Below, piece after piece: positions 23,819 to 31,689 of a DNA stretch of 32,792 nt. The stretch comes from Bacillota bacterium. GTDB lineage: Bacteria > Bacillota > Syntrophomonadia > Syntrophomonadales > Syntrophomonadaceae. The DNA is taken from NCBI GenBank assembly GCA_023395515.1, contig JAEWZB010000060.1:1-32792 (forward strand), read 5' to 3'. Made by a program: the position numbers and the translations under genes. The notes under the pieces are model-generated. The model was not told the origin of the DNA. It made no database searches and saw only the letters and a list, made by a program, of their open reading frames with translations. How positions within the stretch are numbered: position 1 is the stretch's first letter; every line of letters starts with the position of its first letter.

Positions 23819-25660
23819 TTGAGAGGCACTGTCTTAGTTGACCGATATGAGCTAATAGAAAAAATAGGTGAAGGCGGAATGGCCCAAGTTTATAAAGCCA
23901 GATGCCGTATTTTAGACCGGATTGTAGCTATCAAAATTTTAAAAGAAGAGTACTCTAATGACAGTAACTTTGTAGAAAAGTTTCGTATTGAAGCCCATTC
24001 TGCAGCTAGACTGTCCCACCCTAATATAGTTAATATTTTTGACGTAGGTCAGGAAGACAATATTCATTTTATTGTAATGGAATATGTGGAGGGACATACC
24101 CTTAAGGAACTAATTGCTGAACATGCACCATTAAGCAGTGAAATGGCAGTTGATATTGCCATAATGATATGTGATGGAATCCACCATGCTCATGAAAAAG
24201 GCATAATTCATAAAGATATTAAACCCCATAATGTATTAATTACTAATTCCGGTATAGTTAAAGTAGCTGATTTTGGCATAGCCCAAGCGGTGAGTAAGAA
24301 AACTATAACTTTTGGCGGCAATATATTAGGCTCGGTTCAATACATATCCCCCGAACAAGCTAAAGGAGAACCGGTAACCAGGGCTACGGATATTTATTCG
24401 GTAGGCTGTGTCCTTTATGAGATGTTAACCGGTAAAATACCCTTTGATGCTGAAAGCCCCATTACGGTAGCTTTAAAACATATTCATGATGAACCCCAAC
24501 TACCCCGGGAATTAAATAGTGATATTCCGGTTTCTTTAGAGAAACTTATTTTAAAAGCTATGGCCAAAGTGCCTAGCCACCGTTTTGCCACTGCGGAACA
24601 AATGCGCAATGGCCTTTTAAGCTTTCATATGGATAAGGGCAGTAAATATTCTTATCGGTCGAGTAAAGATAACACCTTGATTATGGCCCCAGTAGCAGGT
24701 GAAGGGAAGGAAGGCTTTTTGTCCAGGAAAAAAATTAAGACTAGCGGGCTGGCCATTATAATAGTGGCTATGATTGGTCTTTTATCAGGAATCCTCTATG
24801 TGATGGGAGGAAACTTTTTCGGCAATGAGGTAGTTGTACCCAATATTGTAGGTAAAGACATCAAAGAAGCCAAAACCGAACTGGAAAAGCAGGGCCTTAA
24901 AATGACGGTCAGTCGAGAAGAGTTTAATGATGAATTTGAGTTGGATCAAGTAGTATCTCAAGATCCTAAAGATGGTATGAAGGTTAAAGAAGGACGGGAA
25001 ATCAAGATTGTACTTAGTAAAGGTGTAGAATTATTTGATGTGCCTAACTTAGTAGGACAGACTCTTTCCGATGCCGAGTTGGAAATCAAGAATCAAGGTT
25101 TTGACGTAGGCAAGGTCAGCAAAACTTATGACAGCAAATATGGGGAGAATGTAGTAATATCCCAAAGCCCCATTTGGGGCAGTAAAAGTAAAAAGAATAC
25201 TAGTATTGATTTAATGATTAGCCAGGGTGAGCCGCCTAAGCGAGCCTCCATGCCTAATTTAATCGGATCAACTTTAGATGAAGCCCGCAATAAACTGCAA
25301 GACAGCAATCTGGTAGTAGGGGAAATAAAGAAAAAAGACAGTAATGAATATTTTGCCGACATAGTTATAGAACAAGATATTGCGGCCGGGGTATTAGTAG
25401 ATGAAGAAAGCAGTGTAATTATCACGGTTAGCAAAGGACCCGGTCCCGTTGCCCAAACTAAAGCTATTGAATTTGAAATTCCCCAAGAACAGGATTTCTA
25501 TAAAGTAGTTATTAGGGTTAATGATGGCAAGGGAAAAAGGGAGCTTTATAATGAAATACGCCGGGCCGGAGAGACGGTTTATATAGGAATCAGCTATTTT
25601 GGCAAAGGTACTGCCGAAGTACTCCTAAATGGTAAATCATTTGATACTATTGATCTGTAA
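23819..25660 (+). CDS. prkC: Ser/Thr protein kinase with PASTA repeats (PrkC)
   Basis: A membrane receptor kinase that senses cell-wall fragments through extracellular PASTA repeats. The 613-residue protein has a kinase domain (residues about 10-270) with GEGGMAQVY, ATP-binding Lys39 in VAIK, and a catalytic loop HKDIKPHN (residues 131-138; the usual HRD Arg is Lys, catalytic Asp133). The domain continues with DFG at 151-153 and GSVQYISPEQ. One transmembrane helix (about 308-330) follows. Three PASTA repeats come next (starting near VVPNIVGKD, VPNLVGQTL and MPNLIGSTL), then an extra C-terminal beta-rich segment of about 70 residues. The start is TTG 23819, after GGGAGG. It is paired with prpC upstream; rsgA, a known substrate in B. 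subtilis, lies downstream beyond a structured element. Confidence 0.95.
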   Translation: MRGTVLVDRYELIEKIGEGGMAQVYKARCRILDRIVAIKILKEEYSNDSNFVEKFRIEAHSAARLSHPNIVNIFDVGQEDNIHFIVMEYVEGHTLKELIAEHAPLSSEMAVDIAIMICDGIHHAHEKGIIHKDIKPHNVLITNSGIVKVADFGIAQAVSKKTITFGGNILGSVQYISPEQAKGEPVTRATDIYSVGCVLYEMLTGKIPFDAESPITVALKHIHDEPQLPRELNSDIPVSLEKLILKAMAKVPSHRFATAEQMRNGLLSFHMDKGSKYSYRSSKDNTLIMAPVAGEGKEGFLSRKKIKTSGLAIIIVAMIGLLSGILYVMGGNFFGNEVVVPNIVGKDIKEAKTELEKQGLKMTVSREEFNDEFELDQVVSQDPKDGMKVKEGREIKIVLSKGVELFDVPNLVGQTLSDAELEIKNQGFDVGKVSKTYDSKYGENVVISQSPIWGSKSKKNTSIDLMISQGEPPKRASMPNLIGSTLDEARNKLQDSNLVVGEIKKKDSNEYFADIVIEQDIAAGVLVDEESSVIITVSKGPGPVAQTKAIEFEIPQEQDFYKVVIRVNDGKGKRELYNEIRRAGETVYIGISYFGKGTAEVLLNGKSFDTIDL

Positions 25661-25674
25661 ATTAAAGTAATCAT

Positions 25675-25881
25675 GTTGAATGTATAAATATGTAGGAGCC
25701 GTTGGCGTAGCATGATAGTAACACCCCGCGAAGCGAACGGCGAAAGGGGGCGAGCCCCAAGGACGGGGCGAGAGGGTCACTGAGCACGGATGCGCATTTG
25801 ACCCGGTACCCCTTTAGCCTTGAGCTGAGCCGTTGGTGTTACTCATGCGGAGGCTGGCGACGAAATATTTATACATTCAAC
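25675..25881. repeat. 207-bp highly folded element with 17-bp perfect terminal inverted repeats
   Basis: This intergenic element has 17-bp perfect ends (25675-25691 and 25865-25881). Nested inward it shows AGCC/GGCT (25697-25700, 25852-25855), GCATGA/TCATGC (25710-25715, 25843-25848), GTAACACC/GGTGTTAC (25718-25725, 25835-25842), AACGGC/GCCGTT (25736-25741, 25829-25834) and AAAGGGG/CCCCTTT (25743-25749, 25809-25815). Two apical hairpins lie inside: GCCCC/GGGGC (25754-25758, 25765-25769) and GGGTCA/TGACCC (25774-25779, 25799-25804). The direct repeat GAGCCGTTGG occurs at 25696 and 25827. Ends are AT-rich and the core GC-rich. No ORF and no U tract are seen. It may be a MITE-like palindromic mobile repeat or a structured RNA. 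No clear target-site duplication is visible. Confidence 0.75.
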
Positions 25882-25933
25882 TAACGAATATTTACTTTAA
25901 TAGTGCCAACTTAAAATAAATGTGGAGGAATTT

Positions 25934-26815
25934 ATGCAAGGTGAAAAAGTAGAAGGATTAATTTTGAAAAAATATAGTGGCTTCTACTATGTTCGGGATA
26001 ACCAGCAAAATATATATGAATGTAAATTAAGAGGCAAGGTTAAAGATTTAGTCTTAACCGGGGATAAGGTTATAGTTACCAGCCGGGAAGCCGGGAAGGG
26101 TATAATCGAAACTATTCTACCCAGACAAAACGAGCTGTACCGGCCTAGAATAGCTAATGTTACTAAGGTTTTTATCGTTATGGCTAATAATCGTCCGGCT
26201 CCTAGTTTAACCTTATTAGACCGGTTATTATTTTTAGCCTATTATAATGCCATAGAACCTAATATTATTCTTAATAAGTCGGATCTGGAGGCAGATGAGA
26301 ATGCTAAGCTGATCAAAGAATACTATCCTAAAATAGGTATTAAGGTAGTAATGACTTCCACTAAAGCTAAAACGGGCTTAGAAGGACTGCGGGACCTGAT
26401 TAAAGATGAAATAACTGTTTTTGCCGGACCATCCGGGGTAGGTAAATCTAGCTTATTAAATTTATTAGTTGACGGAGTTGATATAAAGACCCAGGAAGTA
26501 AGCAATAAAATTGGCCGGGGTAAACATACCACCCGGCATGTAGAGCTTTTTACTATTGCTAATGGAGGTCTTATAGCTGACACTCCCGGCTTTAGTATTT
26601 TGGATTTACCTAAATTAAATAAAGTTGATGTAGTAAGGTATTTTCCTGATTTATATCCGCATTATGAGAACTGTAAATTTAATGATTGTTTGCACTGGAA
26701 GGAAAAAGATTGCGGAATTAAAGCAGCTCTGTTAGATGGAACCATAGCCGAGTTCAGATATAACAATTATTTAACCATGCTGGCCGAAGTTACAGAACAG
26801 GAGAGGAACTATTAA
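25934..26815 (+). CDS. rsgA: Ribosome small-subunit-dependent GTPase A
   Basis: A circularly permuted GTPase that checks late assembly of the 30S subunit. The 293-residue protein has an N-terminal OB fold (GFYYVRD), then G4 NKSD, G1 GPSGVGKSSLLN and G3 DTPGFS, in the permuted order. A C-terminal zinc site CKFNDCLHWKEKDC supplies three Cys and one His. ATG 25934 follows TGGAGGAA; the GTG at 25922 precedes that SD. The order prkC-rsgA-rpe equals that of B. subtilis, but here a 207-bp structured element separates prkC from rsgA. Confidence 0.96.
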   Translation: MQGEKVEGLILKKYSGFYYVRDNQQNIYECKLRGKVKDLVLTGDKVIVTSREAGKGIIETILPRQNELYRPRIANVTKVFIVMANNRPAPSLTLLDRLLFLAYYNAIEPNIILNKSDLEADENAKLIKEYYPKIGIKVVMTSTKAKTGLEGLRDLIKDEITVFAGPSGVGKSSLLNLLVDGVDIKTQEVSNKIGRGKHTTRHVELFTIANGGLIADTPGFSILDLPKLNKVDVVRYFPDLYPHYENCKFNDCLHWKEKDCGIKAALLDGTIAEFRYNNYLTMLAEVTEQERNY

Positions 26816-26817
26816 AA

Positions 26818-27468
26818 ATGACTATTGTTGCACCTTCAATATTATCCGCTAATTTTGCCAGATTGGCTACAGATATAAAAGCAGTTCAAGAAGCCGGAGC
26901 TGATTGGCTGCATGTTGATGTTATGGATGGACATTTTGTACCTAACCTTACTATAGGCCCTCAGGTAGTAGCAGATATAAAACAAGAAACTTCCCTGTTT
27001 TTAGATGTGCACTTAATGATAGAAAAACCGGAAAGGCTTATCCCGGCCTTTGCTGAAGCGGGTGCCGACCTTTTAACCGTACATTGGGAAGCTTGCCCCC
27101 ATTTACATAGAGTTATATACATGATTAAAGATTTGGGGATTAAAGCGGGAGTAGCCTTAAACCCTGCTACCCCCATAAGTTTTATAAAAGACCTAATTAA
27201 GGATTTGGATTTAGTTTTAGTTATGAGTGTCAATCCCGGTTTCGGTGGTCAAACCTTTATTGACCAGGCAGTAGATAAAGTCCGGGAAACTAAAGAACTA
27301 AGAGCAGCTAATGCCAGCCAGTTGTTAATTCAAGTTGATGGAGGCATAAATGCGGAAACCGGACTAAAAGTAGTGCAAGCCGGATGTGATGTTTTAGTAG
27401 CCGGTTCTTATGTTTTTAAATCCCCTGATATTAAGCAAGCAGTTAGAACCTTAAAAAATCTGGCTTAA
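26818..27468 (+). CDS. rpe: Ribulose-phosphate 3-epimerase
   Basis: Interconverts ribulose 5-phosphate and xylulose 5-phosphate in the pentose phosphate pathway. The 216-residue TIM barrel shows APSILSANFARL, HVDVMDGHFVPNLTIGP, DVHLMIEKPE, VMSVNPGFGGQ, QVDGGINAETG and VAGSYVFKS, with the metal His and Asp residues in place. ATG 26818 is 2 bases after the rsgA stop, so the two are translated together. Its product, ribulose 5-phosphate, is also the substrate for RibBA encoded downstream. Confidence 0.96.
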   Translation: MTIVAPSILSANFARLATDIKAVQEAGADWLHVDVMDGHFVPNLTIGPQVVADIKQETSLFLDVHLMIEKPERLIPAFAEAGADLLTVHWEACPHLHRVIYMIKDLGIKAGVALNPATPISFIKDLIKDLDLVLVMSVNPGFGGQTFIDQAVDKVRETKELRAANASQLLIQVDGGINAETGLKVVQAGCDVLVAGSYVFKSPDIKQAVRTLKNLA

Positions 27469-27470
27469 GC

Positions 27471-27499
27471 TTGACCGTTTATAAGACTAGTGTTAATAT
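27471..27499 (+). promoter_or_regulatory. Promoter of the riboflavin operon
   Basis: TTGACC (27471-27476), a 17-nt spacer and TAATAT (27494-27499), with a TG one base before the -10 (extended -10 type), are placed just upstream of the FMN riboswitch. Transcription would begin near 27506. Confidence 0.55.
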
Positions 27500-27520
27500 A
27501 AATGCAACTTAATACTAAGA

Positions 27521-27632
27521 CCTTCTTCGGGGATGGGTGCAATTCCCTATCGGCGGTAAAGCCCGCGAGCCTTTGGGCAGGATTCGGTGAAATTCCGAAG
27601 CCGACAGTAATAGTCTGGATGGTAGAAGAGGG
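27521..27632 (+). promoter_or_regulatory. FMN riboswitch (RFN element)
   Basis: The conserved RFN sequence blocks are all present: GGGGATGGGTGCAATTCCC, CGGCGGTAAAGCCCGCGAGC, TTGGGCAGGATTCGGTGAAA, then CCGACAGTAATAGTCTGGAT. P1 pairs TTCTTC (27523-27528) with GAAGAG (27625-27630). FMN binding is known to switch off downstream rib genes. It precedes ribD and a terminator, typical of transcriptional attenuation. Confidence 0.97.
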
Positions 27633-27686
27633 GTTAACTGGCTATGTATATGCATATACTAGGCTTGTTACTTCTGTCTGCATTTT

Positions 27687-27712
27687 AACCCGAAGAAAAT
27701 CGGGTTTTTTTA
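27687..27712 (+). terminator. Riboswitch-controlled terminator
   Basis: AACCCGA (27687-27693) pairs with TCGGGTT (27700-27706), followed by a T run to 27712. GGGTTAA (27631-27637), directly after the riboswitch, is complementary to TTAACCC (27685-27691) and can serve as the competing antiterminator strand when FMN is absent. Confidence 0.9.
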
Positions 27713-27762
27713 TTTTTAATTTTAAATAAGCAAGCCCAGCTTTGCAAAACTTGAGGTGGATT

Positions 27763-28866
27763 ATGGATATCAATATTGACGAAAAATATATGCAAAGAGC
27801 TCTGGACTTAGCCGGCTTAGCTTTAGGCCGTACTAGCCCTAATCCGGTAGTAGGAGCCGTTATAGTAAAAAACGGGCAAATTATCGGAGAAGGCTATCAT
27901 CAAAAGGCGGGAACTCCCCATGCTGAAGTACATGCTTTAAATGCTGCCGGGAGCGTAGCCCGGGGTGGGGTTATGTATGTAACCTTGGAGCCTTGCAGTC
28001 ATTATGGTAAAACTCCTCCCTGTGCGGAAGCTATTGTTAAAAGCGGTATAAAAGAAGTAGTAATAGCAACTTTAGACCCTAATCCTAAAGTAGCAGGCCG
28101 GGGAATTAAGATTTTACAGCAAGCCGGAATAACTACCCGGGTAGGGATTATGGAAAAGGAAGCTCTTGCTCAAAATGAAGTCTTTTTTAAATATATAACT
28201 ACTAAACGTCCCTTTATCTGCCTGAAATATGCTATGACTCTGGATGGCAAAATAGCTACTTACCAAGGCGATTCCAAGTGGATCAGCAATGAGGAATCGC
28301 GCCAATATGTGCATCAATTGCGCAATATATATGATGCCATTTTAGTAGGGATAGGAACTGTTTTAGCCGACAATCCTACCCTTAATACCCGCCTGGATAT
28401 ACCTGACCTTAAAGATCCGGTGAGAATAATAATTGATGGGATGCTGGATATTCCTTTAGCTAGTAATATTGTAAAAACCAGTTCTAAACAAAAAACTATT
28501 ATTTTTACGGCGGTTAGGGGAAATAATGAAAAGGTGGGTAAGTTATTAGAAGCTGGCATTGAGTTAATCAATATAAGGGGAGAGCCCCACAAGCTAAACA
28601 TATTAGAAATAGTAAATAAGCTGGGAGAAAAGGGAGTTACCAGCTTGTTAGTGGAAGGCGGGACCCAGATAAATGCTAGTTTTCTGGAAAATAAATTAGT
28701 GGATAAAATATTATGCTTTATAGCTCCTAAAATTGTAGGAGGAATAGCTCCCTCGCCGGTAACCGGTTCAGGAGTAGCTCTTATGCAAGATGCTTATCAA
28801 CTTGGTAATGTCCAAGTGCAAAAGATAGGTAATGATACACTTATTAAAGCTTATACAGGGTGGTGA
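27763..28866 (+). CDS. ribD: Bifunctional riboflavin deaminase/reductase
   Basis: Performs the second and third steps of riboflavin synthesis. The 367-residue protein has an N-terminal deaminase domain with zinc motifs HAEVHAL and PCSHYGKTPPC. A C-terminal NADPH reductase domain follows (KYAMTLDGKIAT, SKWISNEESR, DAILVGIGTVLADNPTLN, SLLVEGG). ATG 27763 follows GAGGTGG; the ATG upstream at 27742 has no SD. Its TGA overlaps the SD region of ribE. It is the first gene of the FMN-controlled operon. Confidence 0.96.
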   Translation: MDINIDEKYMQRALDLAGLALGRTSPNPVVGAVIVKNGQIIGEGYHQKAGTPHAEVHALNAAGSVARGGVMYVTLEPCSHYGKTPPCAEAIVKSGIKEVVIATLDPNPKVAGRGIKILQQAGITTRVGIMEKEALAQNEVFFKYITTKRPFICLKYAMTLDGKIATYQGDSKWISNEESRQYVHQLRNIYDAILVGIGTVLADNPTLNTRLDIPDLKDPVRIIIDGMLDIPLASNIVKTSSKQKTIIFTAVRGNNEKVGKLLEAGIELINIRGEPHKLNILEIVNKLGEKGVTSLLVEGGTQINASFLENKLVDKILCFIAPKIVGGIAPSPVTGSGVALMQDAYQLGNVQVQKIGNDTLIKAYTGW

Positions 28867-28871
28867 TAACC

Positions 28872-29528
28872 ATATTTACCGGAATTATTGAGGAATTAGG
28901 TGCAGTAAAGAATATTAACCGGGCTGCCCATTCATTTCAAATTAGTATTGGAGCTGATAAAGTACTGGAAGATGTAAAAATAGGTGATAGTATAGCTGTA
29001 AACGGAGTATGCCTGACGGTTATTAGTTATAGCCCTACCCATTTTGTAGCTGACGTTATGCCGGAAACTTTAAACAAAACTAATTTACGGGAGCTTAAAG
29101 GAGGCAGTAGGGTAAACCTAGAGCGGGCCTTAAGCTTAGGCACTAGATTAGGAGGCCATTTAGTCCAAGGCCATGTTGATGCGGTGGGGACTATCTTACA
29201 AAAAGAAAAATTAGATATAGCTATAATTTTTCGGATAAAAGCCCCCCCGGAAGTACTTAAATACACGGTGGCTAAGGGTTCTATAGCCATTGATGGAATT
29301 AGTCTTACCGTAGTTGATGTTTTCGCCGATAGTTTTACCGTTTCTTTAATACCCCATACGGCCCAGAATACTACGTTAGGGTACAAAGAACCGGGGACTA
29401 CGGTAAATCTGGAAAGTGACATTATAGGCAGGTATGTGGAAAAACTTCTCGGTAATAATACTGATACGACTAGTGAAAAATCGAAATTAAGCGCCAGCTT
29501 TTTAGCAGAAAACGGATTCATCACTTAA
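28872..29528 (+). CDS. ribE: Riboflavin synthase alpha subunit
   Basis: Dismutates two molecules of 6,7-dimethyl-8-ribityllumazine to riboflavin. The 218-residue protein has the two lumazine-binding repeats (FTGIIEELGAVK, GDSIAVNGVCLTV, GHLVQGHVDAVG; then VAKGSIAIDGISLTVV and VNLESDIIGRYVEKLL). Family members start MFTGII; here that Met codon is ATA (28872). GTG codons at 28860 and 28863 are inside the SD-like GGTGGTGAT (28859-28867). The SD-to-ATA distance equals that at rny. The SD overlaps the end of ribD, suggesting coupling. The AUA start is inferred; the gene identity is firm. Confidence 0.95.
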   Translation: MFTGIIEELGAVKNINRAAHSFQISIGADKVLEDVKIGDSIAVNGVCLTVISYSPTHFVADVMPETLNKTNLRELKGGSRVNLERALSLGTRLGGHLVQGHVDAVGTILQKEKLDIAIIFRIKAPPEVLKYTVAKGSIAIDGISLTVVDVFADSFTVSLIPHTAQNTTLGYKEPGTTVNLESDIIGRYVEKLLGNNTDTTSEKSKLSASFLAENGFIT

Positions 29529-29533
29529 TAACT

Positions 29534-29633
29534 GTCCGTAATATCCCCGCCTCTGCAAGCGGGAATAACGGACACTAATTACCTGATTAGTTCAACTAAT
29601 ACTCAGCAGGGGTTAAAACAACCCCCGCCGAGT
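29534..29633 (+). other. Three hairpins between ribE and ribBA
   Basis: Within 134 bases lie three possible stem-loops. GTCCGT/ACGGAC with inner CCCGC/GCGGG (29534-29573) is the first. ACTAAT/ATTAGT (29574-29579, 29586-29591) is the second. ACTC-GC-GGGGTT with AACCCC-GC-GAGT (29601-29633, two symmetric mismatches) is the third. None has a U tract. They may protect or process the mRNA, or modulate ribBA and ribH levels. Confidence 0.55.
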
Positions 29634-29662
29634 AAAGTTTCACTGTATATAAGGAGGAATAG

Positions 29663-30862
29663 ATGATGTTAAACACTATAGAAGAGGCTATTTTAGACAT
29701 CAGGGATGGCAAAATGGTAATTGTGGTAGATGACGAGGATAGAGAAAACGAAGGGGATCTCATAGTAGCGGCGGAGAAGACTACTCCTGAAATGATTAAT
29801 TTTATGGTTACTCATGCCCGGGGCTTAGTATGTGCACCTATGTTGGGCGAAAGATTGGATGAAATAGAGCTTCATGCGATGGTTACGGATAATACGGATA
29901 ATCATGGCACCGCTTTTACAGTATCAGTTGATTTCAAAACTACCAGCACGGGTATTTCCGCTTATGAAAGAGCCGAAACTATTAAGGCTTTGATTGATCC
30001 GGCCAATAAAGCGGTCGATTTTCGCCGCCCCGGCCATATTTTCCCCTTGCGTTACAAAGAAGGGGGAGTCTTAAAAAGAACCGGACATACCGAAGGCTCT
30101 ATAGATTTAGCTAAATTAGCCGGACTATATCCGGCCGCCGTTATTTGCGAAATTATGAATGATGACGGGACTATGGCCCGTTTACCCCAACTACAGGAAT
30201 TTGCTGTTAAACATGATATTAAAATAGTTTCTATTGCCGACTTGATTGAATATAGAAGACGTACGGAAAAATTAGTAAGAAGGATAGATGATACTCAACT
30301 GCCTACCGGGTTTGGGGATTTTACCGCAGTTGCTTATGAATCAATTTTAGACCAACAAGGTCATCTAGCTTTGGTAAAAGGTGAATGGGCCGAAGATGAG
30401 CCGGTTTTAGTCCGGGTTCATTCGGAATGCTTAACTGGTGATGTTTTTGGCTCCCATCGCTGTGATTGCGGAGAACAGTTAGCGGCGGCTTTAGAAAAAA
30501 TAGAACAGGAAGGTAAGGGAGTACTGCTCTACATGCGTCAGGAAGGCCGGGGAATTGGTTTAGTAAATAAGATAAGAGCATATAAACTGCAGGATATGGG
30601 CCGGGATACGGTAGAGGCTAACCTGGAATTAGGTTTCGCTGAAGATTTAAGGGATTATGGCATTGGGGCCCAAATATTAAGTGACTTAGGGGTTAAGAAA
30701 ATGCGTCTGATGACTAATAATCCTAAGAAAATAAAAGGCTTGGAAGGATATAATTTGGAAGTGGTCGAAAGAGTACCGATTGATATGGGAACTAAAGCTG
30801 AAAACCAAAGATATCTTAAAACTAAAAAAGATAAAATGGGACATTTATTGGCTAATTTATAA
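29663..30862 (+). CDS. ribBA: Bifunctional DHBP synthase / GTP cyclohydrolase II
   Basis: Makes both precursors of riboflavin: 3,4-dihydroxy-2-butanone 4-phosphate from ribulose 5-phosphate, and the pyrimidine from GTP. In the 399-residue protein the N-terminal DHBP synthase domain (residues 1-200) has DDEDRENEGDLI, TSTGISAYERAETI, RPGHIFPLRY and RTGHTEGSIDL. The GTP cyclohydrolase II domain has zinc ligands Cys256, Cys267 and Cys269 (SECLTGDVFGSHRCDCGEQ), MRQEGRGIGL and LMTNNPKKI. The start is ATG 29663, after AAGGAGG (a second ATG follows directly). A 134-base structured gap separates it from ribE. Confidence 0.97.
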   Translation: MMLNTIEEAILDIRDGKMVIVVDDEDRENEGDLIVAAEKTTPEMINFMVTHARGLVCAPMLGERLDEIELHAMVTDNTDNHGTAFTVSVDFKTTSTGISAYERAETIKALIDPANKAVDFRRPGHIFPLRYKEGGVLKRTGHTEGSIDLAKLAGLYPAAVICEIMNDDGTMARLPQLQEFAVKHDIKIVSIADLIEYRRRTEKLVRRIDDTQLPTGFGDFTAVAYESILDQQGHLALVKGEWAEDEPVLVRVHSECLTGDVFGSHRCDCGEQLAAALEKIEQEGKGVLLYMRQEGRGIGLVNKIRAYKLQDMGRDTVEANLELGFAEDLRDYGIGAQILSDLGVKKMRLMTNNPKKIKGLEGYNLEVVERVPIDMGTKAENQRYLKTKKDKMGHLLANL

Positions 30863-30880
30863 TTAAGGAGTGAATCGTAA

Positions 30881-31342
30881 GTGGCAAGAATAATTGAAGG
30901 TAATCTAATCGGGGAACAACATAAGTATGGTATTGTAATTTCCAGGTTTAATGAATTTATAACTAACAAATTGTTATCCGGTTGCTTAGATGCCCTGTAC
31001 CGTCATGGGGTAAGCGAAGAAGATATTGATATTGCTTGGGTGCCCGGAGCTTTTGAAATACCTTTAGCAGCGCAAAAAATGGCCCAAAAGGATTATGATG
31101 CGGTTATTTGCTTAGGAGCCGTAATTAGGGGAGCAACACCTCATTTTGAATATGTGTCAGCAGAAGTTACTAAAGGCGTAGCCCAGGTAGGACTTAACAG
31201 TGGTAAACCGGTTATTTACGGAGTAGTAACTACAGATACTATTGAACAAGCTATTGAAAGAGCCGGTACTAAGGCTGGCAATAAGGGTGTGGATGCCGCC
31301 GTAAGTGCTATAGAAATGGTTAATTTGTTTAAAGCTATATAG
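30881..31342 (+). CDS. ribH: 6,7-dimethyl-8-ribityllumazine synthase
   Basis: Condenses the products of the RibBA and RibD branches to lumazine, the substrate of RibE, and usually assembles into 60-subunit shells. The 153-residue protein has SRFNEFITNKLLSGC, WVPGAFEIPLAA, CLGAVIRGATPHFEYVSAE with the catalytic His, FGVVTTDT-like YGVVTTDTIEQA, and ERAGTKAGNKG. The start is GTG 30881, after AAGGAGTG. It is the last gene of the ribD-ribE-ribBA-ribH operon, with a large terminator hairpin about 50 bases downstream. Confidence 0.97.
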   Translation: MARIIEGNLIGEQHKYGIVISRFNEFITNKLLSGCLDALYRHGVSEEDIDIAWVPGAFEIPLAAQKMAQKDYDAVICLGAVIRGATPHFEYVSAEVTKGVAQVGLNSGKPVIYGVVTTDTIEQAIERAGTKAGNKGVDAAVSAIEMVNLFKAI

Positions 31343-31391
31343 TATAGTTTAAAATTTAAGATTTCATATAAAAAACTGCCCTGATGTGATG

Positions 31392-31456
31392 CTCTCCTTT
31401 GAGTAGACACCTGAAGAAACAAAAGTTCAGGACTACTACATGAAGGAGAGTTTTTT
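31392..31456 (+). terminator. Long terminator hairpin after ribH
   Basis: Three nested stems form: CTCTCCTT/AAGGAGAG (31392-31399, 31443-31450), AGTAG/CTACT (31402-31406, 31433-31437) and CCTGAA/TTCAGG (31410-31415, 31426-31431), followed by TTTTTT (31451-31456). It is much longer than the other terminators in the window. The preceding ACTGCCC and the GTAGACA it contains faintly resemble the end of an IS3-type element, but there is no transposase. Confidence 0.75.
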
Positions 31457-31689
31457 ATTATCCTAAGTCGAATAATTTGTAACTTATATCTCTGCTTTGT
31501 CCTCCGTCTTTCGTATATAACAAAATCAATTCCTAATTTCGACAAACATCTATTGGAAAAATTGATACAATATTAACAATTTAGCCTTAATATAGTTTTA
31601 AAATACTTTTTTGCCATAATAGGAAAATTATAATTAATTATATGGGAAAAATTTATATCCTAGATGTTGTGAGAGAGGAAGATTTTGTA
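31457..31689 (+). promoter_or_regulatory. AT-rich regulatory region with two Spo0A-box-like sites
   Basis: This 233-base gap has no gene. TTCGACA (31538-31544, the complement of the Spo0A box TGTCGAA) is a perfect match, and AGTCGAA (31466-31472) has one mismatch; both are preceded by TCCTAA. A weak TTGATA (31562-31567) could be a -35. The SD GAGAGAGGA (31671-31679) precedes ATG 31690. Short boxes occur by chance in AT-rich DNA, so this is tentative. Confidence 0.3.

Noticed and set aside
25675..25881. CRISPR array or tRNA-like cluster in the GC-rich gap
   Set aside because: Repeats are inverted and nested rather than regularly spaced direct repeats, and no acceptor-stem pattern is present.
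27502..27729. Small ORF overlapping the start of the rib leader
   Set aside because: The reading frame lies on the FMN riboswitch and its terminator; no SD and no protein-like pattern.
29027..29524. 165-codon minus-strand ORF opposite ribE
   Set aside because: It is antisense to a fully conserved gene; no SD and no recognisable domain, so a shadow of coding bias.
31216..31545. Minus-strand ORF overlapping the end of ribH
   Set aside because: It runs antisense through ribH and the terminator hairpin, with no SD or domain match.
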